DNA of 64,000 nt from Onchocerca volvulus. Taxonomy: Eukaryota; Nematoda; Chromadorea; Rhabditida; Onchocercidae. The stretch is from positions 6,224,616-6,288,615 of the forward strand of contig HG738139.1 in assembly GCA_000499405.2 (NCBI GenBank). The letters are read 5' to 3'. The translations under genes were made by a program, and so were the position numbers. The notes under the pieces are model-generated. The model saw nothing but the letters and a program-made list of their open reading frames with translations, was not told the DNA's origin and ran no database searches. This document shows, one piece after another, positions 52,106-64,000 of the stretch; position 1 is the stretch's first letter, and the number at the start of each line of letters is the position of its first letter.

Positions 52106-55100
52106 CTTCAAATGCTAAAATTAACTGTTTTTTCAAAACTATCATTGGAAATTTTATGGATTTTGCCATCATTGTGACGTTTATTGCACCTTTGAACAAA
52201 AACAAAATCTCAATCAAAGATGTATAAACAAACACATATACAGCAATACAAAGTCTATACAGCAAACAGTGGAGAAGATTCCTTGCTAAAATAAAAAAAT
52301 TGGGAAAAGCGAAGATGGATAATCGGAGAAAAGATTCAGATTCAAACAAGCTGTTCCTTGAGAAAATTGATTCAGAGAATTCAATTTGAAAATGTGTCCT
52401 AATTAATAAAAACTTAGCAGCAGAATGCAGATACGTGAAAGAAAGCAATATTCTAATAATAATTCTCTACAGGCATGCTGGAATCTAGATAGATATATGA
52501 AAAAATAAATCATCGATTTGAATTCAAATTTTATTCCCTTAATCATTAATTTCTTCCTTGGAGCTCTCAAACGTTGCAGATAAAGACCATTTTTATGGTA
52601 TTTTGTTTTAAATTTGTTTTAAAGTTAGTATTTTTTAATTCTAATGTATTTTCATGTTATTTCTTTGTTGGAATTAAAAGAATAAAAATGACTAAAGCAG
52701 TAGCGGAATAATCCGGACAGATAGACTCAGTACGATGGGTTATCACGAAATGCTGGATAGCTCTGATAAGACTATATAGTTGTCATATCATAATTGTTTC
52801 AAGAAATATTATAATCGTCATGAAATACTTGTTTTGATTCCTACTTATTAACATATCGTCAACAAATTGCCTTTATCAGCGATCAAAAAAGAAAAAAATG
52901 CTCAAGTTTCGGATAAATTCTGCAAGAAAGCCAAATAGAAAAATAATATGACAATACAAATAAAAAATACTGTCATTCAATAACATTTTGAATTTTTTTT
53001 AATGATTTAGGGAATTTCCAGAACTTCTCCATTTTTATTTCTTTTTTTTTTTTCAGAGCTTATCTTGACTCATCCCAATATAAACAATTTGAGTGAATGA
53101 AAAGAAAAATTCAATTATGTAGTCATATAAACAGAGATACACAAATCTCCAACTTCAACAAATTAATTACCGTCTAAACAACTTTTTAAATTCTGAAGAA
53201 CAGATGAGGGTATTAAAAATCTGAATTTAACTAACCTGCATTTACTTTCCTCTTTTCTCTAATATTTTGATGAAACATTCATTCTTGTAATACTATAAAT
53301 AGTTACTTATATTCCATTTGCTTCGCGAGTTTTTAAAATTTATATTTTTTTTAGAAATTAAATGTAGAAATTTAAGTCATAAATATTTGAAGTAAAAAAG
53401 AAACTGATTGAATTGAAACTTAAATTCATTAGAGATGAAAGAGCTAAAATTTCACTTATGGATTCATCAAATGGTACTCATCGCATTGAAAAAATGGCAC
53501 AAAATAGATGATAATGAGGTTATTACAATATCATTAGATAATCAGAATACCTACCAAGGATAGTGATAATTTGATAACTAAAGCCGGTGGGACTATTATA
53601 TCCTTCTTTTATACAATGTTCCTACAGGAAAATGCCACATTTTCTTGTAAATCCCAAAAAGGAAGAAATATACGGATCGCACCTGGCTAAGTTATTTGCC
53701 AGTTGATTGGACCGTTGTTCGATCCCTTAGGTTTGACGTTCACGTGATTTACTCGTTAGCTCACACGTCATATAAGTAATCGTCATATAAGTAATCTAGA
53801 ATATACTAAGATAGGTGAACAAACTATTTTCTTCCTTGAAGCTTGCAATAAATTTAATGCAAATTAAATAAGCAGGATAAAAGAATCGTAGTCAGTATCA
53901 AAAAGATCAGATATTTTACACATATTTGCTACTCAACCTTTCACTTGGCCCATCTTTCTTTAATAACTTCTTGATAAGTGTTATTTCAGATTACTGGCAG
54001 CAAATCCTTGAGAAGCGACTTACTGAATGACGAAAAATGACGTTCAACTGCTCAATATGAGAATACGTCAGAAAATATTTTCATCAATTATCTTTCAAGG
54101 TTATAATCTGCCATGAAATCATCATTGAGTTTTTTGTGTCATTTCAAGAATTCTACCATTTTTTCCCGTATATTTTCTCATCTCATTATGAAATGTTGTC
54201 AAAAATTTCATTTCCATTCATTTGCTTACGAATTGGATACTTTCAACAATTTGTTGAGGAGAAAATTTTGCATAGCATTGATGATTAGTATGCATTCGAA
54301 AAAAAAAAACAAAAGATGAAAAGTTTTTTATATTCACATCTTTGTCTAGAAATCTTCTCCTATTTATTGGCATTTTAAATTTAAAAAATTTTAAAACTAA
54401 ATTTTAAAATTTTTTAAATTTCCGCAATAACTTCAATTGATCTTCAAAGCTTCAGAAAACGTAACAAATCAGTAACCTGCAATATGTAATATTTGTTGAA
54501 CATTTTATAATATAATAAAATTTAAGACTTTAAAAACCAATAATAGAATGAATAAAATGCATTAAATTACATAAGACAGAAAATTGAAATTTCTATTCGT
54601 TTCCTTTGGAGAAGTGGTGATTTTACTGCGAAAATGGCATTGCCGAATTGGTAGCAAACGACCTTTTTCTTATTTCGATAAGGTGCGATAAGAAGAGCAT
54701 TTGCTCGGTTGATTTGAAAAGCTGCAATGAAGGCCTGCACTTGCATGCAAATATCTTAGAAGTATCGACTGAGCATGCATGCATGACTGAGTGCAACTAG
54801 GGACAACAAGGCTTATTTTCTTCTTTTCTTCTCCCTCTTCTGGCTACTTTTCTGGAAAACTTCAATTAAAAAGATTGTTTTTTTTTTCTTTTTGCTCTCT
54901 TCAGATACCAAGGATCTCCTTTTTTTCTGGAAAATAGCCAAACCAGTAAAAAATAATGCTAAAAATTAATATAAAAAAAAGTGTTTTCACAAAAATCAAT
55001 AATTAATATTTGCAATTTATAGCGAAGAAATTGTCATGGCCATGGCTATGGCCAATATTTAATAAAAAAATAGGTCAGAGACTAGCAATAACCTTGTGAA

Positions 55101-55265
55101 GCCACTTAAATAATAACTAATAAATATGCATCCAATTGCTACAATAACAGCATTCAGGCATTGCATCTGCAGAGGCAATTAGAAGAAGGGGTTTCTAGTA
55201 GTATCTAACAAAGCATTACTTTATGTGATTGTGTAAGTGTATGTGTATGATAAGGAAAATAACAA

Positions 55266-55306
55266 TGACGACGACGACGACGACGATGACGACGATGATG
55301 ATGATA
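55266..55306. repeat. GAC/GAT trinucleotide microsatellite
   Basis: A run of GAC units grades into GAT units and then into TAACGA repeats. A non-coding position is assumed: the frame would give Asp or Val/Ser runs, but no flanking exon was found. Confidence 0.9.
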
Positions 55307-58058
55307 ACGATAACGATTTGCAATTGATTCGGATGGATCGAGCAAATATAACATTGGTCTTGGAAAGGGTTGGCTGTTAGCTCAGAAATGGTCGTCGTCG
55401 AGCATTGTTAGGCCTAGAAGAGTGAGTCGAGTGGAGAGTGCAATTTGTTGATTAAATTATTGGGCAAAAGAGCACATAAAACAGTCTTTTAGATATATTT
55501 GTTTATGTCTGTGTCCTGTGTGTAAGTGTGCATGCATGTGTGTGGATCTGCAAGCCGTGCAAACCCATGCAACTTATTGCCTCGAGTCGAGACCAAGGAA
55601 GAAACATCGAATTTTCCATCGCTGTCCTATGAAAAGATGAGGAAAACAAAAAAAAAAAAAAATCATTTCCAAAACTTCGAAATTTTTTGATGGCTCATTG
55701 CCATATGTGTGTATCTTTTAGTGATTGAATGTAAGGAAAGATCTATGTGGTACCACAATATCGGTTCATCGTTTCGCTTGGCTTTCAGTGGTTCCGACTG
55801 CCTAAATTAGACAATCTCTATGTTGTTGCTTTCGTCAACACATAAATAAGATATCATGAATGAATTTGAAAACTGGAAAAACAAAACTTATCGACAAATC
55901 TTAGAAAAAAAAACTTTCTTTTTGGATGTATTCAGCTTAAGGACAAAGCATTTGAAGAGCCATACAAGACAAGAGTTACATGGTCAATGCTGCGTTCGAA
56001 AATTTTCCATTAATTTCGTTTTAAAGTCTTGACAAAAATATTGTAAATGACAGAAAATAAAGAGAAAATGCTTGAAATTGAACGGTACGAACTGCGATGT
56101 GAAACACGATCTCACATTAGTACAAAGGGATTTGAGTAATTTTACAGCATTTCAGTATTCGAAAAGAGTCACGTTGTTGACTTTTGAAATGCTAATTCGC
56201 TCTTCCGGTGCTTCATTATACTCTCATCTAAACATGTTTTTTTGAGTATTAAGCAAATTCCTACTGTAATAGTGATTCATCTTGAAGATAGATTTCAAAA
56301 TTATCATACTCCAATCCTCTCAACTACAAAAAAAGAATGGTATTCATCGGATGTTTGAATGCCATACTTTTAATTAATTAACCAACAAATTTCAAAAAGC
56401 ATAGTGAAACATTCAGAGATTACCCATACATATAAATTATAGAATGAAGCCTTCTGAAGTCATGAAGTAACAGACTTAAAGATCGATAAAATTCAAAAAT
56501 AAATGTACGGATGAGTTTTCAATATCAACATAAAAGACTGAATAACAGATGGATTCGCAGGAATATATCAGGTAACTTTTATATATTTTATTACTTCCTC
56601 TTCGAGGAATAAATAGTGATTAAGTAAATGCATAAGCAATAATTGGGTTTCAATAATTAATAAGACTTAAACAAGTAACGTAAGCAACATAATAATAGAT
56701 GGCTAGTTTAATATTGATTATGTGGCTAACAAATTAACTATAAAAAAGAACAAAAGATCGAGTATTGTTGAGTGACCATCAATCTTTCTCATTTGAAATA
56801 TTTTAAAATTTGCCGCTCCAAAGATAGCTTGGCAAGAGGGAAAAATGTTGGCAATAGACCAGTCAGAGTTGCTTCCCTCACAAATAAGCCAGCAAAAGAG
56901 TTTATAAGTAACATATTCACAAAGCTAGCTATATATACATGACAACTATGCTTATCATACCAGAAGCAGTACTGCGAGTTGTGAATCATCCTTCGTGATT
57001 TGGAAGAGCAAACAAGTGCAGAATAAGTTGAGTATCTGGTGGATCAAAAATTCCACCACCATGCCTTTCCGCTTCTTCCTCGAATGTTAACGTGGTTCAT
57101 GGTTAGAATTATCAATTTTAAATTACCAGTTAATGAAGCCACAAAACAAAATTCCCGACACTCCAACTTGACCGACTTCATAATGGAAACAAGTAGCTCC
57201 TACCATGATTTAAAAAATTGCTTATATTTCGTCCAATTCATAAGATCAAAATGCATCATCATCAATCTTTTCCTCCTTATCCGCAAATATGGTAAAAATG
57301 AGCAAATTTTATTCACATTAAACAAAACACACAATAATTACAAATACAAAGTTATTTGTATGCACCCCAAGCACCATCTGATATTCTGCCAAATCTACTC
57401 TTCCCCAAATTAATTTCTCTCTCTTCCCTCTCTCAAACAACATCTCAAGTTATTCCAAAATGACCGAACATATTTTTCTCCACATTTTGAAATTATTATA
57501 ATAACTTGCTGAAGAAATTAAAAACAGTACTTAACAGGCTTTCCCTCAAAATGCTTAGAAAAATAAAAGACAATCAAAAATATGGATTACATCATCCCTC
57601 CTTACTCACTATAGAAAATGATTCAAGACATTACGGGTGAATATGCAAGGAAAGCTATAATGTAGTTCCGAATTATAATTATGATCAAGTATAACCTTAG
57701 CTCCCTCAAGAGCAAATTCGAAAAAAATTAGAAAAACCATTGCAATAGTTCCTTGTTTTCAAAAAACGCAGCATCAGATAATCTAACCAGCATATCCAAA
57801 AATTTTAAATGTTCACTGCTTCAAAAACCAGAAAAATTAAAAGAAAAAGAAAAATTCTATGATCGGAAAGGAATATGAAGGTAAACGGAAGAAAAAATTA
57901 TGGAAAGCCAAAAGGTCCATACAATAGTTTGCAATCATTTCTTACAACTCGAATAATAAGATTAATCAAGAAATGAGATTGTTTATAATTTCAATCTCCG
58001 ACTCAACAAAATGGCTCTTGAAAATTTACAGAAAAAAGAAACCATTGAAGAAAAAGGA

Positions 58059-58145
58059 CTATCGTGCCGACAGTGACTACTTCGTCTTATATCGAGACGA
58101 AGTAGTCACTGTCGGCACGAACTGTCGGCACGATAGGCCTTTTAC
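58059..58145. repeat. Perfect 26-bp-arm hairpin with a duplicated outer arm
   Basis: Bases 58062-58087 (TCGTGCCGACAGTGACTACT and on) are perfectly complementary to 58095-58120 around a seven-base loop TATATCG. Directly after it, 58121-58136 (ACTGTCGGCACGATAG) is a second copy of the 3' arm's outer part, fully complementary to 58059-58074. Complementarity continues outward with one mismatch to about 58145 (GGCCTTTT against AAAAAGGAC). The arms are more GC-rich than the neighbourhood. Confidence 0.9.
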
Positions 58146-58497
58146 TAATTTCATCTTTTCTAAATAGTTGTTCACTGCAGTCTACAATTAACCTCAGTTT
58201 GTGTAGTCAGTAATATTCGTGTGCTCTAATGAGTTTCATGCTTATTGCATTTGAAGAGATTCTTTGAACTCAATTTCACCTGGATTTTTGAATTTCTGAT
58301 TAGTTTAGAAAATAGTTGTGAAAAATATCATAGCTTACTGACATTTACTATTAATTTAAAAAATAGTGCAAAAACAGCAAAAAAGTCTTGGGATATTAAA
58401 GTAATGTTTAAATATATGTTCTGCAGAATAAGTATCACCGTTTTTTTTCATTTCCTGATGAGCCATGATAACCATTAGAATCTCTGCACATTCCCAC

Positions 58498-61400
58498 TTT
58501 TTTTTCCTGAATAACTTCGCCCTCTATATTCGGTCGATCATTTCTTGGTTCATCCTATGTGGACAATAATAAAATACATCAATAAAAAATGAATTTTAAC
58601 TACGGACGAACAATTGGTATGTACAGAGCATAGACGCAACAAAATCATATCAATTTTTAAATCTTTAATAACATGATTAAATTTCAAATTTGGAAGATCA
58701 ATAAATTCCTTACTGGATTGAGTGACTTTGGCATTATTCGCGGATCAAACAATACAGGTGTTGTTTCGTTATCCGAAAAAAGATTTAGAAGAAACGGAGT
58801 GGTCTCACGATACCTATAAAAATTCATACTTGATTAAAAAAAGCATAAATATCAAGAAAAGAATGAACAAAGGAAATAACAAAGGATCCAAGCTTGAGAA
58901 AAGATAATATAATTTTATAAATATTTGAGGTTCTTACAAAATTTTCTAAATTAACAATACCCTTCAGTGTATTTAACTGACTAATTTGTCTGATTTTTTT
59001 TTTACTGATAAGTTTTCTGTTAAAAGCTCCATTGATCATAAAGACGTTTTTGTTCATTGTTCTACGCATTTATAAGTCTCAAAAAATACTTGAAAATTCA
59101 AAGAAAGTTAGTTTCTAGTTGAAATGTTGTAAAAAATTCTGCCGAAATTGCAACTGTTTGCGATCAGAATAAAACCTTCTTTCAGTGTAGCCAATTTTTT
59201 TTATTAAAAGAAACAAAAACAAACTCGACATCTTCTTTTCTCTCGTGGTCCTTATCAGAAGACAAATCGAGGAGGTTTGTATTGCTTTTGAACTTTTTTG
59301 ATGGCTCCTCTTCTTCCAGTTTAATATTCGATTTTACTGATTTAGTTTGCTCTGAATGCTTTTCTGTGAACTGATAAATCAGAAAAAAAAAAAAAGGACG
59401 AAGAGATGGAAAGACATAAGTAATTTTACTCATCGAAACATATTTGAATTCCAATCCATTCCTTACAGACCTTCTCTTCCACTATTCCATTTTTAATCTA
59501 CATTGTCTATGCATGCAACATTAAGTATTCGTTAATTTACAATGTTAAAATTTCAAAAAAAAAAAAAGCAAAGCATGATCAAACTATCAATTAAAACATA
59601 GCATATACCTCCTGGCCGCTCAAGTTCCTTTGCCTGCGTCGTGCTCACTTTCAGATGCTCAAGCGTCTTGCATTCTTGCATTCTTTTAGAAAACCTGGGA
59701 AATAGTATTTTAATGATGCTTTGCAATATTTCCTTTTTCCAAACAAGTAAATGACTCACAAGCTTAAGACATCGAAATCCATTTGACCAGTTTCTTCCAC
59801 AGTTCCTACCATATTTTGAAATCCATGTTTTTTTTGAAGGGATTTCTGAAAGTATGCAAAAGAATGTATATTAAGAACTTTTCTTGCATTAAAAAAAAAG
59901 TCAACAATAAAATATAAAGTCAAAATTACGGAAATACTGTCGTAAATAATATAGTGCACCTCAGTACAACTAATATTTACACTTTGAAATATGTTTTTAA
60001 TTCTTGCCGTTCGCAAGATCCCATGACGCTCGATATTACGATTCTGCTGCACATCGACTTGAGAACTAGGTAACATCGCTGATTGTGATGCTAGAATGGT
60101 ACTCGTGTGTGGGCAATTAATTTCAGAACTATTTTGACAATCATTCGATGATCGAACAGATGGAATCTGTAACGGTGGAATAGGAAACCGAGAAAGAGGT
60201 ATTTCACGAAGCGTAGGATTAATCACGGGATTTCTTACAAACTCTGAATAGTCTGGAGGTCGAGTATCGATAGCACCAGATGATAACTGTGGATGTGATG
60301 CATCTGTAAAATGTTCGAAAGAATATAAGATTCGTTGGACACAACATAAAATTGAATCTTTTCAATACTGTTGAACATCTAATTTGCATGAAGCAAAAAA
60401 CATATTAAGGAAGTCAATTTCTGATAGAAGTGTTTTTCTTTATGCTTTACAACAAAGTTAATAACAATGTTTCTGTATATACATATCGTTTGAACTATAA
60501 GCGAAAAAAGTGAATCGTATACCATAAATTTTTGGAGGATGATTAGGATTAGCTGGAAGACTACTTTCGAAGATTTTTGGTTGTTTCTGAAATATCTAAA
60601 GCTATTTCCTTTGGAAGACGAAAATACTAAATTCCTTATCCTTGCTTAATAAAGATTATACACTATATAAGAGAAATTTCGAAATACTCTAATAGTAATA
60701 CTAAGCGACTTGAAATTATCTCATCATAGTATATGTAAAATAGTGATAACGATTTAATAATATAGCTATTTGAAATTACAAAAAAAAAAAACGGAGAATA
60801 TTTCACATGATAATGATTGTTTGGTGAACATAAAATTATGTAATAGCCAGGTTTCACTATAAATCTTATTCAAGTTCATTCATGACACCTTGCTCTATTC
60901 AGAGTTGTGTTAAATTAAGTAATGGGACAAAACTTATGATTCTAGCAATGGTCAAATGAAAAATTACTGGGTCTTGAGTTTTATCCAAAAGTGATTTTGG
61001 TTTGCTTTCGGCAGAAACAATATGTTTTATGGATACGAAAGGCATATCTGAATTCACTGTCCCTAAAAAATCATAAATTCCTAGAATTCTGATATAAATA
61101 TAGACTGAAAATGATTTGAAATTGGCTGAATTTAGGATTAAAAAATCTGATCATTCAAATCACAAAAAATAAATAGTTTGACGCATTACGGCTGCATTTT
61201 AACAAGAAGAGTTAATGAAACGCAAACCTGACATATCAATTACATTAACGATTTTATGTGACTGCTTTTTGATCATGTTTTCACCGAGTCTGTTCGTTTC
61301 TTTCATATTTGCTGAAAAAAAAAATAGTTTCTTTGCAATTGTTTTTAATAAAAAAAACTTGCCTTATTTTAAATGGCACAACTTCTCATCGCTCAAATAC

Positions 61401-64000
61401 ATTAAAAATTGTATTTGTCGATCACGTAGCGATAAAAACTTCATAATAATAAAATCTACAGTAAAAAGAAAAACATAATAACCATCGTAAGCCGAACAGA
61501 TTAAGCAAGACAGTTTTGAAGGACAATACAGTGATTCTCTTCTGAGAAATCTAAAGACTATCACAGGCAAAACTACTACAATGGATAACTGACATTTCTA
61601 ATGCTGCTGATGATTATTATATACTGAATACTGAATTGTGATGCTAATAAAATCTTTCAGTGTAATTCATTTTCTTCTTTATTAAGAAAAAAAAAAAAAA
61701 AAAGCATTCACAGGATATTTTAAGAATTAGAACAAACTGCCTCTCGGCAGAATTTTTTCATAAAAAGAATGAAAATATTACCTAAAGCAGAATCTGGAGA
61801 TAGATCCGATTTCACTGTTTGGAGATGGCCTAATGCACCTTTCTGAAATCAGTCAAAATGAAAATAAAAATAAGTAAGACTCCAATAAAATGAAAAACCT
61901 AAAATGAATAGTGAAACTATATCTCACTGAAGAATTTTCACCGAAATAAAAAAATAGTCTTGGATTAACGTAAGAATATTTATACGATTTACAAGAAAAA
62001 ATGTGATACATAAGTTTCACATATATTATTTACCACTTTTTTTGGATCATCGTTAATGAGAGCTGAAATGCGAGTTTTGTCAGTTATTTTTACGGGCAAT
62101 TTCTTTTGTTTCTTCTGCGTATCTCTACTAGGTTTTTCGAGTGGTTTCTGAAATTCATAATGGTAAATATGGTTTGAAAAGTTTCCGACTGCATCAGTGG
62201 TATTTTAACTTTGGCTTAATCAGCATACTCATCAATGCAATCTTAATTCAAAATGCAAGAGCTGAAGCAAGAATATTAAAAAAGGGTTGAACTTTTTTCA
62301 TATTTCTGCAATGTTTTAGCCAATATTCGGAGGAAGGCAAACATCACTTTGCTCCAAAAAAAACTTTTTTTTTCATCTTAGTAGTGCCTAGCTATTAATT
62401 ATGGAAGAGAAGATTTTCACTACATTCTTCTTCATCCTCCCTTCCAAAAGCATTTGTTCTTTCAGCCTCCATGCTGCTTGTCTTGCTGCTGTAACAGTAC
62501 GATCGCTTCTTGAGGCATATGACCCAGATTCAACATCTGTAATAAATTCAATCAGCTTATAAGAAATGATTCCATCATAACATAAGTGTTTTAATGAATA
62601 ATATTAAAACAAACAAAAAGCATTAATGACTAAACAATAAATCGAAGCAAAAAAAAATCACATTAGAGATTACCTTCATCTTTTTTACGTTATTTAAAAC
62701 TTGATTTACATACATTTCACAAATTATAAAAATTAAACCATAATATACATAATGTTACTACATTAAAAGCTTACTTTTTACTTGACGAATTCCAAGAGGT
62801 TCTATTATTGGCACGTGAAGTTGGTCATCATCCGAAGAACTGCGGAAGCCCATTTCATCTGCAACGAATAGAAGGAAATGATAATCCGAAAATCCTTTGT
62901 TTCACTGATGTATTTTAATTTGAGTCATTACAGTTCCAAATTCTGATTGATAACATCTTCAAATTTCATTTGTCAAGTGATCAACTTGATGATTTTTATA
63001 GATTAAGTGAGTGAAAAAAATTATGAACTCCGACTGACCCTGAATTAATAATATAGATATTAATAATCAGTAAAGCAAAAATCATTTTTTTTTATCAAGA
63101 AGTAAATCTTGTTTTTTTCAATAACCAAAATGGAATAAGGACAGCGCTGCGATTCAACTTAAAGGGGAGATTAGATAATTTGAAAGCCTAATCAAATTTG
63201 ATAACTTCAAATTAGTGATGGAGTTTTTAAATTTAAATACTTAACTTTCGGTTCATGAAATTAAAAAAGCTAAATGAAAAATAGAAACATTCTTCTTACG
63301 TTCTCATTTCAAAAGATACACTGAAAATATTTTTAAAAAATCACCGAGTGAACACTGTCCATCTTGGTCAGTTGTGACATCATCATTCATTTCAGCTGAT
63401 TCAAGTGCTCGTTTTGCTGAAATGATGAGAATGATAGGAATTGTGGAAAAATTATTTCTTGCAGCCAAAATCGCTTCAATTCTTTTCTAATTAAAAAGAG
63501 AAAAAAAAAAGCAATAATATTGTGATTTGTTCCTTCTAACGATATTTTTCAAATTCTATAACCTCTTTTAACACAGCACTGCACTGCTAACAATTTCGCT
63601 CGATCCAATGTTGCTAAACTTTCCAAAATGTCATCCGAATATTGCAACAGCTTTATCTGAAAACTTACCATTGTACAGTACTCATTAAACTGTGAAATTA
63701 AGAAACACAAATTGTAAATTTAAAAAGTCAAGTAAAGGAAAAAAAATGATAACTTCTACGGAATCTGGATATTAATATAATAAGAATAATCTGTACGAAC
63801 TTTTGGAAATAATAAAATAAACAGAAATCGTTCGATAGTATATGGAAAAAACAACAAATTTTCGAAAAAAACTTCATGAAAAAAAGATTTTATTACTTCG
63901 CCACTTTATAAAGAAAGAAAAATAATACTACAAATGTATTTCTCTTCGGATTAACCTTTTTGCCTTGACGCTTGCAGACTGCTAAATGCCGAAAAATTTG
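58498..64000 (-). CDS. Unrecognised hydrophilic protein, partial at both ends
   Basis: Fifteen minus-strand exons join in phase, giving about 480 residues: 63956 to beyond 64000, 63563-63656, 63345-63416, 62775-62858, 62424-62536, 62034-62147, 61782-61842, 60968-61062, 60523-60586, 59981-60303, 59760-59845, 59609-59694, 59225-59363, 58714-58813, 58498-58554. The N-terminal part is helical (IFRHLAVCKRQGKK, LLQYSDDILESLATLDRAKL, TAARQAAWRLKEQMLLEG). The middle is disordered, basic or proline-rich (EKPSRDTQKKQKKLPVKI, PLSRFPIPPLQIPSV). The C-terminal part is acidic then basic (KLEEEEPSKKFKS, SSDKDHERKEDVE), ending with TTPFLLNLFSDNETTPVLFD. This looks like a nuclear or chromatin-associated regulator, but I cannot name a family. 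At 58498 a weak donor (GTGGGA) is assumed; without it the frame runs on to a stop at 58328-58330. Confidence 0.75.

Larger units (their letters stand above)
52106..58497. other. Long region without a supported gene; probable tir-1 5' flank
   Basis: I found no exon with convincing junctions. It should contain the promoter and any further 5' exons of the long tir-1 form, and the 3' end of the gene that runs in from the right. The part 54600-55800 has more G and C and more varied sequence than its surroundings, with the GAC/GAT repeat, GT-rich runs and CATGCATGCATG near 54775; this might be promoter or untranslated exon. The hairpin at 58059-58145 is listed separately. Confidence 0.45.

Noticed and set aside
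54646..54720. GGCATTGCCGAATTGGTAGC resembling a tRNA box A
   Set aside because: No box B (GGTTCGANTCC) at the right spacing, and no cloverleaf could be folded.
57039..57413. Plus-strand 124-codon frame
   Set aside because: The composition is typical of chance translation of AT-rich DNA; no signal peptide, domain or splice context.
1..64000. Wolbachia-derived nuclear insertion, prophage, CRISPR array or bacterial operon
   Set aside because: No bacterial-type open frames, Shine-Dalgarno spacing or direct-repeat arrays were seen. Every convincing gene has introns.

Overview
The window reads as nuclear DNA of a nematode, most likely a filarial or other spirurid (clade III) worm. It is strongly AT-rich with long A/T homopolymers. 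Its genes are cut into many exons of about 40-400 bp by introns with GT...(T)TTCAG or TTTAG junctions, and the tir-1 gene is clearly of the nematode TIR-1 type. The species is an inference. I saw no bacterial, viral or CRISPR-like content. All gene models come from reading splice junctions, reading-frame phase and protein similarity by eye.

Layout, left to right. (1) 1422-3984, minus strand: 3' exons of an unrecognised coiled-coil, basic-tailed protein. (2) 3985-10128: mostly non-coding, with a 74-bp tandem repeat that carries two tRNA 3'-half-like segments, a GGAA microsatellite and an AT-rich inverted repeat. (3) 10129-13239, plus strand: rpn-6/PSMD11, a 19S proteasome lid subunit, with its N-terminal exon not found. 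(4) 13240-15581: no gene seen. (5) 15582-24950, minus strand: a type II DNA topoisomerase in about 28 exons, catalytically complete but apparently without the long C-terminal tail. It is convergent with rpn-6. (6) 24951-26917: non-coding spacer. (7) 26918 to about 52105, minus strand: a very large tir-1/SARM1 gene with ARM repeats, two SAM domains and an NADase-type TIR domain, plus a long low-complexity N-terminus encoded by widely spaced 5' exons. Its introns hold a decayed exon copy, two copies of a MITE-like repeat, a possible alternative first exon and two unexplained plus-strand reading frames, one of 146 codons with a hydrophobic N-terminal segment. (8) about 52106-58497: non-coding, with a GAC/GAT repeat and a striking near-perfect hairpin. 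(9) 58498 to beyond 64000, minus strand: at least 15 exons of an unrecognised hydrophilic, probably nuclear protein.

Four of the five main genes lie on the minus strand; only rpn-6 and the small nested frames are on the plus strand. Nothing suggests a shared pathway. The recognised genes serve protein degradation, DNA topology and stress, immune or axon-degeneration signalling. The most noteworthy signals are the nested 146-codon frame, the fossil tir-1 exon, the tRNA-like tandem repeat, the MITE family, the 58-kb hairpin and the tail-less topoisomerase II.
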